The notes: generated by a model not told the origin, from the sequence alone. A stretch of 64,000 bases of DNA from Sinonovacula constricta (GCA_007844125.1 CM017558.1:50357831-50421830); one strand, 5' to 3'. Shown: positions 35,935 to 46,019, numbered from the stretch's first letter. Made by a program: numbers and translations.

Positions 35935-36043
35935 TTTGAAACAGCCAGATGCAAGTGAACAAAAAAGAATCGGAATTGCAGACTGATGTCAATAAGGAAG
36001 TCAGTGAAGAGCAACGCATGGATGACAGACAAAAGTTGAAAAG
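35935..36043 (+). CDS. Candidate exon 2: start of unrecognised small protein
   Basis: The exon is bounded by acceptor ttctgtaatag|TTTGAA (35934/35935) and donor AAAAG|GTACAAAG (36043/36044). An ATG at 35949 opens 31 codons plus two bases: MQVNKKESELQTDVNKEVSE, then EQRMDDRQKLK. This is an acidic/basic, hydrophilic, coiled-coil-like segment with coding-type codons (GAA, AAG, GTC, CAG), quite unlike chance AT-rich frames nearby. The two leftover bases (AG) join exactly in frame with exon 3 at 37429 (AG+A = Arg). I do not recognise the family. The start codon is chosen because it opens the only frame that continues across the next junction. Confidence 0.5.
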
Positions 36044-36202
36044 GTACAAAGATAACTATGCAGCATTTTGACCATTTGTACCAGTTATTGTATTAATGCA
36101 TTTGCTATTTTTTAGCATTTACAGTGTTAATCATTAATTGCATGGCACAGCTGTTTGTACATGAAGTTGTCATTGTTGGGAAAGCATGTTGTTTTGATTT
36201 TG

Positions 36203-36362
36203 TAAATGTTTATTGTTACATCGCACTGACACATTTATGGCCATATTGGTGACGTCCAGGTAATTATTGGTGGAGGAAAACCTCCCTAAATGAAAGTTCT
36301 CACCCCTACCAGGACTCGAACCCACGCGGTGAAGGGCTGAGGAGCTTCAAGTCAGCAAGTCT
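36203..36362 (-). mobile_element. tRNA-derived SINE, family B
   Basis: Tail side 'aatgtttattgttacatcgcac', internal module 'tggtgacgtccaggtaattattggtggaggaaaacc', then a perfect box B read on the minus strand (GGTTCGAGTCC within 36311-36325). Box A is not clear to the right, so the head is partly decayed. Fragments of the family lie at 30375, 28021 and 54660. Confidence 0.8.
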
Positions 36363-36510
36363 GTTTTGATTGCAATATTATAATATTAAAATTAATTAGT
36401 ATATTTTAAATTTCAATTTCCTTTGTTCTCTGTATTCACTTACATTAATAAAAAAAAATCTTGCTGTAATAACTTACATTTTGATTTTACTGGCTTTATC
36501 TGTGTGTTTA

Positions 36511-36680
36511 TGGTTGGCCTGGTGTCAGGATAATGTGACTGCGTGTGGTATCATGTCAGTTGTTCACGGCATACTATACACAGTGAAGGCAGCACTATAT
36601 CGGCTTCAAGTGAACACCGTCTCCAGATAACTGAAATACTACTGTTGGTGGCACAATGAACCCAATAAACAATCAAACCA
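36511..36680 (+). mobile_element. 5'-truncated SINE family A, plus orientation
   Basis: Starts within the body (ggttggcctggtgtcagg), continues through ggataatgtgac, gtgaaggcagcac and ttcaagtgaacacc, and ends in the family tail '...acaatgaacccaataaac'. The tRNA-related head is absent, the usual result of incomplete reverse transcription. Its tail abuts the tail of the next copy. Confidence 0.85.
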
Positions 36681-36964
36681 CCAACAATATTTAATCTATT
36701 TGAAGACAGTGCTCAATCGAAATCAATATAGAGCTGTCTTTACTGATTATAGCATGCCATGAACACCTGGCATGATACACCCAGTCACATTATCCTGACA
36801 CCTGACTGACCAGTCATAGAATTACCTGTCTATTTGCTTGAGTATTAGCCAGGGAGCAATAACACTACCATTTAACATGACTTTGGTATGTTGCAGCCCA
36901 GACTGAACCCGATGCCTCTAGTACCAGGAGCCAGCACTCTACTGATTGCGCTACCAGGTCTGGT
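36677..36964 (-). mobile_element. SINE family A, minus orientation, diverged
   Basis: Begins at the tail side (ccaccaacaatattt), runs through agctgtctttactgattatagcatgcc, gaacacctggcatgat, cacattatcctgacacc and attagccagggagca. It ends with a head that has a decayed box B (gactgaacccgatg) and a recognisable box A (actgattgcgctaccagg). More diverged than the copies at 13583 and 24450. Confidence 0.85.
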
Positions 36965-37428
36965 GTTTTACTTTTACCCCTTTGTGCATATTAATGCTTA
37001 TAAAGTAACCAAGATAGTATTTCGTTAAGCTGTACTTGATAGTTCAGCATTTCTCAGCTCAGGCTTTAAACATAGAAAATATGGGGGTGCTTTTGCCTAT
37101 AGCTCCTGTTATTTGCTGCTGTTTTCAAATTGCTGTTTTAAAGAATAGGCAAGTTTGCATCATGACCAGAGCTGTAAAAGTTTGTGTCAGCATCTAAATT
37201 TGTTTTTTGTTTATTTCCGTTTTTTGGTAAAATTTCCAATCTATTTCTTTCAATCTTTGAACACTTATTCTGTATCATAATTTGACAGAAAAATCATAAG
37301 GTGCCTGTGTGGTGCAAATAACACAAGACCCTCACATACTAAATAGGTCTAACATTGCTAAATAAAAAAATCAGGTAATAAAAAAATAAATTTAAATAAT
37401 GCATAATGTTGGATTTTTTCTTTTTCAG

Positions 37429-37549
37429 ATGTAATTGGCGAAAAAATACATTTGCTGTGCAGGTGAGAGGAAGGATGCAAGATCCTCTCAAGCAGAACTG
37501 GAGTTGTCATCTGAGAAATCAACAAGAACTGACTATGAACTGTTTTTGA
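37429..37549 (+). CDS. Candidate last coding exon of the small protein
   Basis: Follows a strong polypyrimidine acceptor (37428/37429). Joined to exon 2 the frame reads RCNWRKNTFAVQ to 37462, then VRGRMQDPLKQNWSCHLRNQ and QELTMNCF, stopping at TGA 37547-37549, for a predicted protein of 71 residues. A consensus donor CAG|GTGAGA at 37462/37463 could instead end a 34-nt exon. A second frame from about 37463 to TAA 37632 is also open and encodes KDARSSQAELELSSEKSTRT followed by a membrane-like FLNTIPVVLFLECIVCILFL. That frame could only be entered through a weak internal acceptor near 37469, since TAA at 37432 closes it upstream. The product is not recognised. Confidence 0.4.
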
Positions 37550-37763
37550 ACACAATACCTGTGGTACTATTTCTTGAGTGCATTGTATGTATTTTATTCT
37601 TAATGATAAATAGATACTTAAGTTTGATTTAATCAGTTAAAATCCTATTTGCTAGACTCCCGAAAATGGCTTGTCATGCTTTCTCATATTAATAATAAGT
37701 GCTTAGCGAGATATGGGTTAAGAATATAAATTAATTGATAAGCATCTTTTATTTGTTTCCTTT

Positions 37764-37795
37764 AATAAATGACCACTTGTTCTTTGTGTTTTTTG
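37764..37795 (+). terminator. Poly(A) signal of the candidate gene
   Basis: AATAAA at 37764-37769 is followed within 10-30 bases by a GT/T-rich stretch (ttgttctttgtgttttttgcc), the usual arrangement of a metazoan cleavage/polyadenylation site. It lies about 215 bp after the predicted stop, giving a 3' UTR of normal size. AATAAA is common in AT-rich DNA, so it is supportive only. Confidence 0.4.
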
Positions 37796-37829
37796 CCATT
37801 GTCTTTAATTAAAGTGGAATATATTTAGT

Positions 37830-37992
37830 ATCTTTCTGTTGTGTTATTTTCCCTATAAATTTTTTGTTGTATCAGATTTTTAGGTGAAACCACAAATGTT
37901 ATCTAGTGATATCTTTCTGTTGTGTTATTTTCCCTGTAAATTTTTTGTTGTATCAGATTTTTAGGTGAAAACCACAAATGTTATCTAGTGAT
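37830..37992. repeat. 81-bp direct duplication, two copies
   Basis: The unit atctttctgttgtgtta... ends ...aaatgttatctagtgat and occurs at 37830 and again at 37911, differing by about two positions and one inserted A. It is a recent local duplication just after the candidate poly(A) site. Confidence 0.95.
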
Positions 37993-38039
37993 TTTATTTA
38001 TGTCAATCTATCCACAACCTTATCCACTCAACGAATTTG

Positions 38040-38622
38040 ATCAAGCCAAGAAAAAAACAACCCACAAGCTTGGGATGATCAAGCTATTAAGTGAACAATC
38101 CTGCAAGCTTGGGATGATAGCGCAAGCTTGCAAGCGTGCCAAACCGCACGCATGGGATAAGTGAGCAAGCGAGTCAAACCGCTCGCTTGGCATGATTGCG
38201 CATGCTTGCAAGCGAGCAATCAAGCTCGTAAAGGTTCCTATCGCAACCTTGCAAGCGTGCAAGCGAGCTTCTGAGCGAGCCAAACCGCTCGCTTGACATG
38301 ATCGCGCAAGCTTGCAAGCGAGCAATTAAGATCGTAATGGTTCCTATCGCAAACTTGCAAGCTTGCCAAGCGAGCTTCTAAGCGAGCCAAACCGCTCGCT
38401 TGGCATGATCGCGCAAGCTTGCAAGCGAGCAATCAAGCGAGCAATCAAGATCGTAATGGTTCCTATCGCAAACTTGCAAGCTTACTTTTAAGATTGCGGC
38501 TTTTATCGCAATCTTACCGCAAGCTTAAATAAGATTGCAACACGCTTGGTTGCAATCTTACCGCAATCTTGTCGCAAACTTGTCGCAAGCTTATTTAAGC
38601 TTGCGGTTTTGGTGTGGGTGAA
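38040..38622. repeat. GCAAGCTT-word block B (right inverted end)
   Basis: A CpG-rich block of cgcaagcttgcaagc, gagcgagccaaaccgctcgc and cgcaatctta words. The phrase agcgagYcaaaccgctcgctt recurs at 38168, 38274 and 38381, so the interior is a tandem repeat of about 107 bp (three units). The right 130 bp use only gcaatctt/gcaaactt/gcaagctt words and end GTTTTGGTGTGGG (38606-38618), the exact inverse of the start of block A. Minus-strand frames of 94 and 64 codons (repeating ARLQAC/LACKLARSCQ) come from the repeat. Confidence 0.8.
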
Positions 38623-38647
38623 CACAGGGCCTTCCAAACATAACACC

Positions 38648-38905
38648 TTCAGTTTGCCTTACTGCTCTACCTAGTCCTTACTTTGCCTACTGTTCTACCT
38701 TGTCCTCACTATGCCCACTATTCTACCAAGCCCTAACTTTGCCTAGTGTTCTATGCCTACTGTTCTACCAAGCTCTCATTTTGCCCACTTTTCTACCAAC
38801 CCCTCACTTTGCCTATTGTTCTGTGCTTACTGCTCTATCAAGCCCTCACTTTGCCTACTGTTATACCTTGTCCTCACTTTGCCTACTGTTCTATCAAGTC
38901 CTCAT
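38648..38905. repeat. 28-30-bp pyrimidine-rich minisatellite
   Basis: About nine imperfect units of tttgcctactgttctaccaa-gccctcac, with variants (ttgtcc, cccacttt) and unit-length changes. It begins about 25 bp after the end of block B. A 69-codon plus frame across it is repeat-derived. Confidence 0.85.
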
Positions 38906-41016
38906 TTAGCATCAGGCTTTAACAAAATATAGCTTGATAATATAAAAAAAAATCAAATATCAAACTATATTTTGATGCTGAATCCTTAGCATTTTGCTTA
39001 TATATTATACATATATTATACTTACATGGAAAGGTTAAAATTATTATGGTCTAGCAAATAAACTTAAAAATATAGCAAGTTCTTAATAAATGTAGCATGA
39101 TACAAGTTAAAATTTCAGAAGTATCATGACTAATACTAAATGCTACAAGACCCACCCAATCATTGTCTCATGGTATCATTAATGTTTCCTTCAATACATC
39201 ACAGAAGGTCCACATTAAACATTGATAGTTCACACAGGACAGGTAACTCTAACTATCCCTACAACAACTGTCAGTACAACACAAAGCCTCCAACATCATC
39301 ATTATCATCATACCCAGAACAGTTAGAAGTATCATAAGTCTACACAGCCTACAGAAACATTGGCTGTAATTAATCTGTAAACTATGTAATATCTGGTCTT
39401 CTTTTAATACCTCAACAACTTGACATGTAAATGTAAATACAAATGGCAAAATATCTGCTTCAAATACAGCCATTCCTGACCAGATAACCTATGTACATAC
39501 AATGGTAAATATGAAACTTGCGAAAGCCTCAACAGCAAATAGGGATGACCCTGATCGAACATCCATTCTTGTAGAAAGAGCATCAAACTACAGAGAAGCT
39601 GGTTCCACTGTCCATTTTGTATATACATATATACAAAGGAAAATATTTATTTAATTGGGTTTTTATGGCACATCAACACTAAAACAGTCATCAGACTGAA
39701 ACTTCTGCAGCAAAAATGCAGAATGCAGAGCTTGATCATCCCAAGCTGGAACTACACTATTTTCCTAAGTTGGTCACTTTGTGCACAGCAGGATAGTAAT
39801 TTGTAAGATCATGTTCTCATTGCTAATTAATGACTCAGGTGAGTCCAGGTAATTAACAGGTAGAATCAGCATCAATGCTGATATATGGGTGTGATTGTCA
39901 TTGATTCACAGAGATGGCTCTGATATATGTAAGGGGAATACTGTATAGAACTAATGATGAAAATGGACATATCTTACACATGCTGTACACATAGTGTAAG
40001 AAAGAATTTAACTGGAAGAACAATGAGTAGAGCATCAGCTTTAGAAATATAAGGCTTCATATAAGTATAAGCTCTGGCTTCAACATGCCAAAATGGCAGT
40101 CAATGGCAGTGGTTTAGGTGTATGACAAGCATACAAGGGTAGTTAAATGACTGTCACGGGTCACTCCAGTGTCTGGATAGTGTAAATGTGTGATCTAAAC
40201 AATGTAAAAGAATGAATGTGTAACAGACTGATGCGAGAAAACCCTTTGCATGTTTAAGATAGAAATCTTTCTCTTGTATGTTATGACAATGCTGATTAAA
40301 AAGAATTTGAAACACAAAACAAATTGGCTTCATTAATATCAAGCAACATCATCAAGACAGCAGTTCATGACTGTCATGAGCGCCATTAAAACATTGTTTT
40401 AACTGTCATTCATGGGGACAATTCACTAATGTACATGTTCTTATGTTGAGACATCTTGTCTGTATTTCAATTATAGTGTGTGTGTTTTTTATCTCTGAAC
40501 CTACTATATATGTTGGGAGCTGTCTGATCAAGGTCTGCACTAGTTGCTGCTGGGTTCCTTGTAATACATACAGTATTCTGTAATTGTTAATTGCAAACAT
40601 TAACATTTAGGAGGAGTTATTACAAAGTGTAACTCTAAACAGACTAAAGTTTTATCAATTAATGACTCAGCTCAGGCTAATTAAGATGAATTCTCTATAG
40701 ACAAACCTTGCTACCATACAAACCATACTGTTAAGTAGGAAATCACTCAACTTCAACAATACATCAAATATTTAAATTTCAAACCTGACAATAATATCAT
40801 CACTTGCATGTTGGCTTGTCAATTGAAGCATGGTGGCAATTAAAGCACATTACCATTCTATAATGCTAGCTCTTATCAATGACATAGAATGTTTTAAAAT
40901 CGCTCAAGAAACATAACCCTTTATCTGCTATATAAATAATTAATTATACATATTTTTAGTTAAGTAATTTACTAACTAACTATATATCTTTATGTAACAA
41001 CTGGTATTGTGAGACT
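38906..41016. other. Noncoding stretch with a possible SINE relic
   Basis: No gene. At 39640-39700 'atttaattgggtttttatggcacatcaacacta' resembles the tail end of a minus-strand SINE (family B type), but the body cannot be followed. At 40020-40080 'gagtagagcatcagcttta' faintly resembles a box A region. Confidence 0.4.
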
Positions 41017-41083
41017 TGGCAGCCAATAGTGTAGGTCCTGATCAGATAGATTCCTGCAGGAGCTAGCTGGTGTGGGCCTACAC
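41017..41083. repeat. Old dispersed repeat, 'gtg-cctgat' family copy 3
   Basis: ccaatagtgtaggtcctgatcagatagatt aligns with ccaaacagtgcagatcct-atcagacagatt at 24042 and with agtagtgtagatcctgatct at 53951. Confidence 0.4.
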
Positions 41084-43380
41084 TTTTTTTCTCCTGGGCC
41101 GTGGATACATTTCAACTAAGCATGTTAGATCATTTCCACCAGGCCAACAAACTAAAGTGACATTTGTGTCACTGATATGTTGTTGAAGTTCCGTGACACC
41201 ACACAAGTCGCATTTAACACTGTGTGACATTTACACAATTTCCCCATCATCTAACCTTTATACTTCCTTAATTTATTACATCACCACTCAGCTATAAAAT
41301 CAGCATTAAAAAAGTCTCTTCACATTAAGGGGTTTTATGGTTTAAACTTTATAGAAGTTTTTTTGTGTTATAAATAAAAAGAAAGAATGAAATCTTTTCT
41401 ATTATTTCAGTGCTTTTCGCTAGTTTTCAAATGAGTTCCAAAACAAAAGTTAATGTGTATTCTTGATGATTTATTGCATTTTAAAAATGTACCTGATTTT
41501 CTTTTTCAGTATTACATCTGAAACTAACTTCAAAAATTATTAAAACTTTAAAAAAAATCAATTTAATTTTCATGGTTGGTTCTACCACCTTATCAAGTAC
41601 TTGTAGTACATACAATTTTCATACAGAAGGTTTTAGACTTGTATCAATCTAAGGTTTAGAAACAAATGTCTTCAACATGTCTCATTTAATTGGTATAAAT
41701 AATCCCTTACTTAAATATACACCTGTATATGTGCTAGTGATAATGCAGGTTAATCTTTAAAAAAAAAAAAAGCAAACAAACTTCTGAAAAAAAAAAGTTA
41801 TTCAAAAACATGTTTATGTAGCCTACAAATATCTGGGATATAACAAATAATTATATAAAATCATAAATAACAATCATAGTATTTCTTTATATATTTTTAT
41901 ACAGAATGATTTAAGATAATTTAAGTCTAATAATAATTAAAAAAACAACATCAGCAACATCAAACATCTCTAGTGAGTTTCACAGTTCATTTCATTTAAT
42001 ACATTACACTTGAAAGAACTCTGTCAGTTTAATCGTGGATATTTCAACTTATACCTATAACTGATAAACTACTTGATAACAGGGGTGGTTAGGGTCTCCT
42101 CTTGTAACTGATGGTATCGGTGCTTGAAGATATATCGCCACCCTAAAAATAGGGATGGCAAGTCCTTTCATATAATTTTCATTATGTCATGCTAATATGA
42201 TCGGAATTAGAGAGTTTGGAAAATATAAACATAAATAGATACTGATCTTTCAATAAATTATAGGTTGAGTTCAGCATTTTTTTGTTTTGGAAGCAGAATT
42301 TAATAAAACAATATTTACGTCAGGCATTGTTAACTTGCTTGCCTTGTTATTGTTTTATTCATTAAGTGATAGGTCAACTATATTCTGCCATCACTGTAAT
42401 TCCATGAGATACGTCAGAGGTCTGGATTAGTTATTTGTATATTTAACAATCTAGAAAAAATACATTTTTTTAAATAAACTAAAAATCTGCACAAAATAAC
42501 AAAATTTACTAAAGTCTGCATGTAAATTATTGCAGAACTTTTAATACTGTTAAATTTATTAGACATAAATATGCTAAACATTTAACCTGTGGAGAATACT
42601 TACAGAATAACAGTTATGCACCCACCATACATTCTATGACAAAGTCTCAGGAAGCTAAATTATTAATTGGAAAACAATAAAATGGTTGTGAACACTGCAT
42701 TGTAAATAGCAATTACTCATGTGAAAATAAAATCTTCAGCAATACTTCAGAACAATTCTCCTAGATTTTTAAGAAGCAGCTACTTTTGACTTGACAGACC
42801 TATTACTAGAAAAGATGTTATTTTACCAAAAGATATGTCACTGATTCAACACCCAATCTCACAAAGCATCTAGCATTTCACTGCAAATAGCATTTTAAAC
42901 ACATCAGCCTGTCTTATTACCACATAAAAAACATTTCAAATGAAGTGCAAGTCAATTTTCCGATACAAATTTCCAAATAGAAACAAATGCACTGTCTCCA
43001 GTCATTCACAGAAATGGTCATAAAATGCAAATTAGCAAACTGTTTTGGTTCCTTAATAGAATGACATAATGGTTAGATAACAGGGCAAAGCCAAACAAAG
43101 ACAGAAATCGTTTGTTCTTGTGGCTGATTAATTGAGTCTCCAGATAATATTGAACAAACCATTCTTAAGTTCTATGCATGACTCAATCTTAAGTCACCAT
43201 TCTCAGTAACATTTCTCAACAGTAGAAAGGAACAGGAATGTTGAAACATGACATCCTCTTACGGCAGAATGTCTTAAAATGACTTTAAAAATATACTACA
43301 TTACATTTACAAATCTTTAAATAGAGTAACTATACTTAAAATACTTTGATAAAAAATGACCATTGTCATTTTACAATGTT

Positions 43381-43387
<7 letters not shown>
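41084..43387. other. AT-rich stretch with enhancer-like motif clusters
   Basis: No gene. CTAAAAATAG at 42143-42152 is a perfect MEF2-type site inside an inverted repeat (gccaccctaaaaatagggatggc), and TACGTCA at 42410-42416 is a CRE-like site. Around 43090-43200 FOX/SOX-like (aaacaaag, cgtttgtt), homeodomain (gattaatt) and atgcat words cluster. Function is inferred from motifs only. Confidence 0.3.

Positions 43388-43438
<51 letters not shown>
43388..43438. repeat. (TA)n microsatellite
   Basis: About 25 uninterrupted TA dinucleotides in an AT-rich setting. Such runs are length-polymorphic and cruciform-prone. Confidence 0.97.
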
Positions 43439-43442
<4 letters not shown>

Positions 43443-45659
43443 AAATACTGTATGCATTGTGATTATTGTATTGTGACAGTTTATTTAAGAATACTACAAA
43501 AAAATCCACAGACGATTTTAAGTTTGTTTAAACTTTTATCATACAACAACTGTGACAAATTTACCCATTCTCAGGACCATATTTGTTGTTTTTACCTAGG
43601 AGCTTAGTGGCAACCAGTTTCCATGGCATCATTTCACTCCTAAACCATACAATGACTTTTCCTCTTTTATTTCAGAAAGGATAAAAACATGCAGCCATTG
43701 AAAACTTAATCTTTAACAGTTAAAATATAATAATCTATAAGTTATCTTAATAACCAAGCGATGTATGTGTAAAAGTGTGACATTTAGAGACAACCAACCA
43801 TAAAGACTTAGTCATGCAGAAAGTGTCCCCCCTTAAAAACATCACTAAACAACACTATCCACCAAAACAAGAAGTATATTGTATTAGTCAAGAGTAACAT
43901 TTGTACAAGGTGAAATTATAAACACTAATAACCACTTACTCCTTACTTACAAACAGACATACAGACAGACAAACAGACAGAATTCCCCCATGTATCTTGT
44001 TTCTATATAAATTAATGATGTAACGGCAGGTGAAAATCAATACAAAGCCTACCTTAAAGACAGCCACAAATCCTGCTCACCACATCAGCAAATCCTATAA
44101 AACATACAACTCTGTCCTTGTTTAGAATGTTATAAGTCTATAACCACTTCTTCTATCACTGGCTACTGTTCACATCTACAGGTAAACTTCTACCCTACCA
44201 TCAGCAATCACCAGGTAGGTATATTAATCCAATTAACAAAAACACTGTCTTGATATGGTTTGAATACAACAAGATTTTATATAAAAAGCATCAGCAATAC
44301 AAGTTGTCAAAGCCTCCTCACTGATTGTGTACTTAGTTTCCACTTGAATGCAGCATCTCTTCAAATCCAGCCTCCTGCAGTAATTGGCTGTCAATCAAGG
44401 TCATGTGATCAGCCCGGCTTAAATATGATTGGATGAGAGCTAACTGAGCGGTAATGTTGTGGGAGAATGGGCAAAGCACTGGTAGTACAGTGTAGTAAAG
44501 GGGGGGTGAATTAAATACAACTTGTAGTGAAAGAGCTTTTGTACTGGAAGGAGGGCTGGGATTGTTTGGAGGATTTTAGAGGCCGTTGTATGGCTTTATA
44601 TTGGATTCAACATGATACTGAAACAGGACGGAAAAAATACAAATGCAATTTACATGAAGGGTTGATTAAATTGTTAAACAGAGCCATTTTAGAAAAAGTT
44701 AATATTTCAACCTTGTATAATGACAAGTAAACAATGCACAGTTTAAACGTTACAAATTAAAAGAAATTTCATTAAAGCAAGATGAAGGAAAATCATATAA
44801 AATATATCTTTAGTACATGATTCCTTATTATATGTACAAAGTAATGCTATATAATTTATAAAAGAAAATATTTGTCTAAAACTGAAATGTGACCAAGATC
44901 ACCTAGAAATAACATACACAAAAAGCCCCCACAGGAAGAGACAAAAAAAAAATTAAATGAAAACTGAAAGTCATGCCTACACAGCAATATAATATATTAC
45001 AAACAATCCAACAAGACAGACTGCCTGTATGGGGCTTACACTGTAACTGTCAATATCTGAATCTGAAGTGTAGGGTAAAGAATCACTCAACAAAATTTGG
45101 ACAGGGATTCACAGTTAAACACAAGAAAAAGATTTATTACTCAACAAAATTAGAAGATAAAAAAGGACAATTTCAATAAACACCTGCACAGCTATCACCT
45201 CACCACATGTATGTTGTAAAGGGTGTATACTATTTTTTCTTTTACTTTCACTTAAACAAAATAATTATGAACTGCTCTATCACAGTGTTACAGATTAACC
45301 ATTCAGCTAGTTTTCCTATTACAACCACTTACATTATAAAGGATCACCATTTCAAAGAAGGTTAATTTACTCATTTACATTGGCAACAGTTTTCCAAAAA
45401 TATGTATGTATGAAATACAGGGGATTACCACTTTATCTGTATAACATTAAGGATGGAGAAATAAATCAAATACACATTGCTGAATGCCATAAAAACTTAC
45501 ATTACCAACAAAACACTGATGACTTAAATAAGAAAATGCAATACATTTTGATTATTTTAATAACAACCTACATATCATTTTGTATCAGGGTCACCATGGT
45601 AGAGTCCCAAACTTGTAACTCCTCTGACAGCCTGTCATCGTGTGAGCTCAAGTCACAGT
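43439..45659. other. AT-rich stretch, possible minus-strand promoter at 44.4 kb
   Basis: No supported gene. 'acagacatacagacagacaaacagacagaattcccccatg' at 43955-43992 resembles the gacaga-rich fragments at 52126 and 56315. On the minus strand at 44375-44445 there are CCAAT (two copies, seen as attgg on the plus strand), an atatttaag TATA-like word and a CACATGA E-box-like word in promoter-like order, but no following exon was found. Confidence 0.35.
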
Positions 45660-45780
45660 CAGGGCAAAGGATTTATTGTGGGAATATCTTCCAGCAGACC
45701 TGTGGTACACCAGTGGTTCTACCCAGACATTCATCTGGGGACTTCCTCCGCTAATGATAGTGGGACATTGCTATAATGAC
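45660..45780 (+). mobile_element. SINE family B fragment (3' part)
   Basis: The module ccagcagacctgtggtacacc-agtggttctacccagacattc, then ctccgctaatgatagtggg and aatgaccaagattgtgttg, matches 28120-28235 and 54960-55020. A 124-codon plus frame ends inside it and is not a gene. Confidence 0.6.
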
Positions 45781-46019
45781 CAAGATTGTGTTGCTGTATT
45801 TAATATTGAAAATCATCAACAAAACTGAAACATTTTGCATCATAATACACCAGGTCCTGCTTCCATGTTTTCATTTTACAATTCATTTCATTACACAACA
45901 AGCCAATGTCACCTGAAGTCCTTATTTATGAAAGGTGATATTTCTCCCCTCTTTGTTTAAGACTGAATGTGCATTCTGTGTAAGGCACAGGATTAAAAGC
46001 TTTGGTCAGATATAATCAA

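Larger units (their letters stand above)
36044..37428 (+). other. Candidate intron 2, rich in SINEs
   Basis: Begins GTACAAAG and ends with a strong acceptor (ggattttttctttttcag). It contains a family B SINE at 36203-36362 and a tail-to-tail inverted pair of family A SINEs at 36511-36680 and 36677-36964. The rest is AT-rich with no coding frame. Confidence 0.45.

Noticed and set aside
38041..38432. Minus-strand frames rich in ARLQAC/LACKLARSC as a Cys-rich peptide gene
   Set aside because: They follow the 107-bp repeat and octamer words of block B; no start context or splice signals.
40020..40100. Plus-strand tRNA-like head (gagtagagcatcagc)
   Set aside because: Only one weak box A-like word, no box B and no family body following.
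45380..45754. 124-codon plus-strand frame with a hydrophobic stretch
   Set aside because: AT-rich chance frame ending in a SINE module; no splice or promoter signals.
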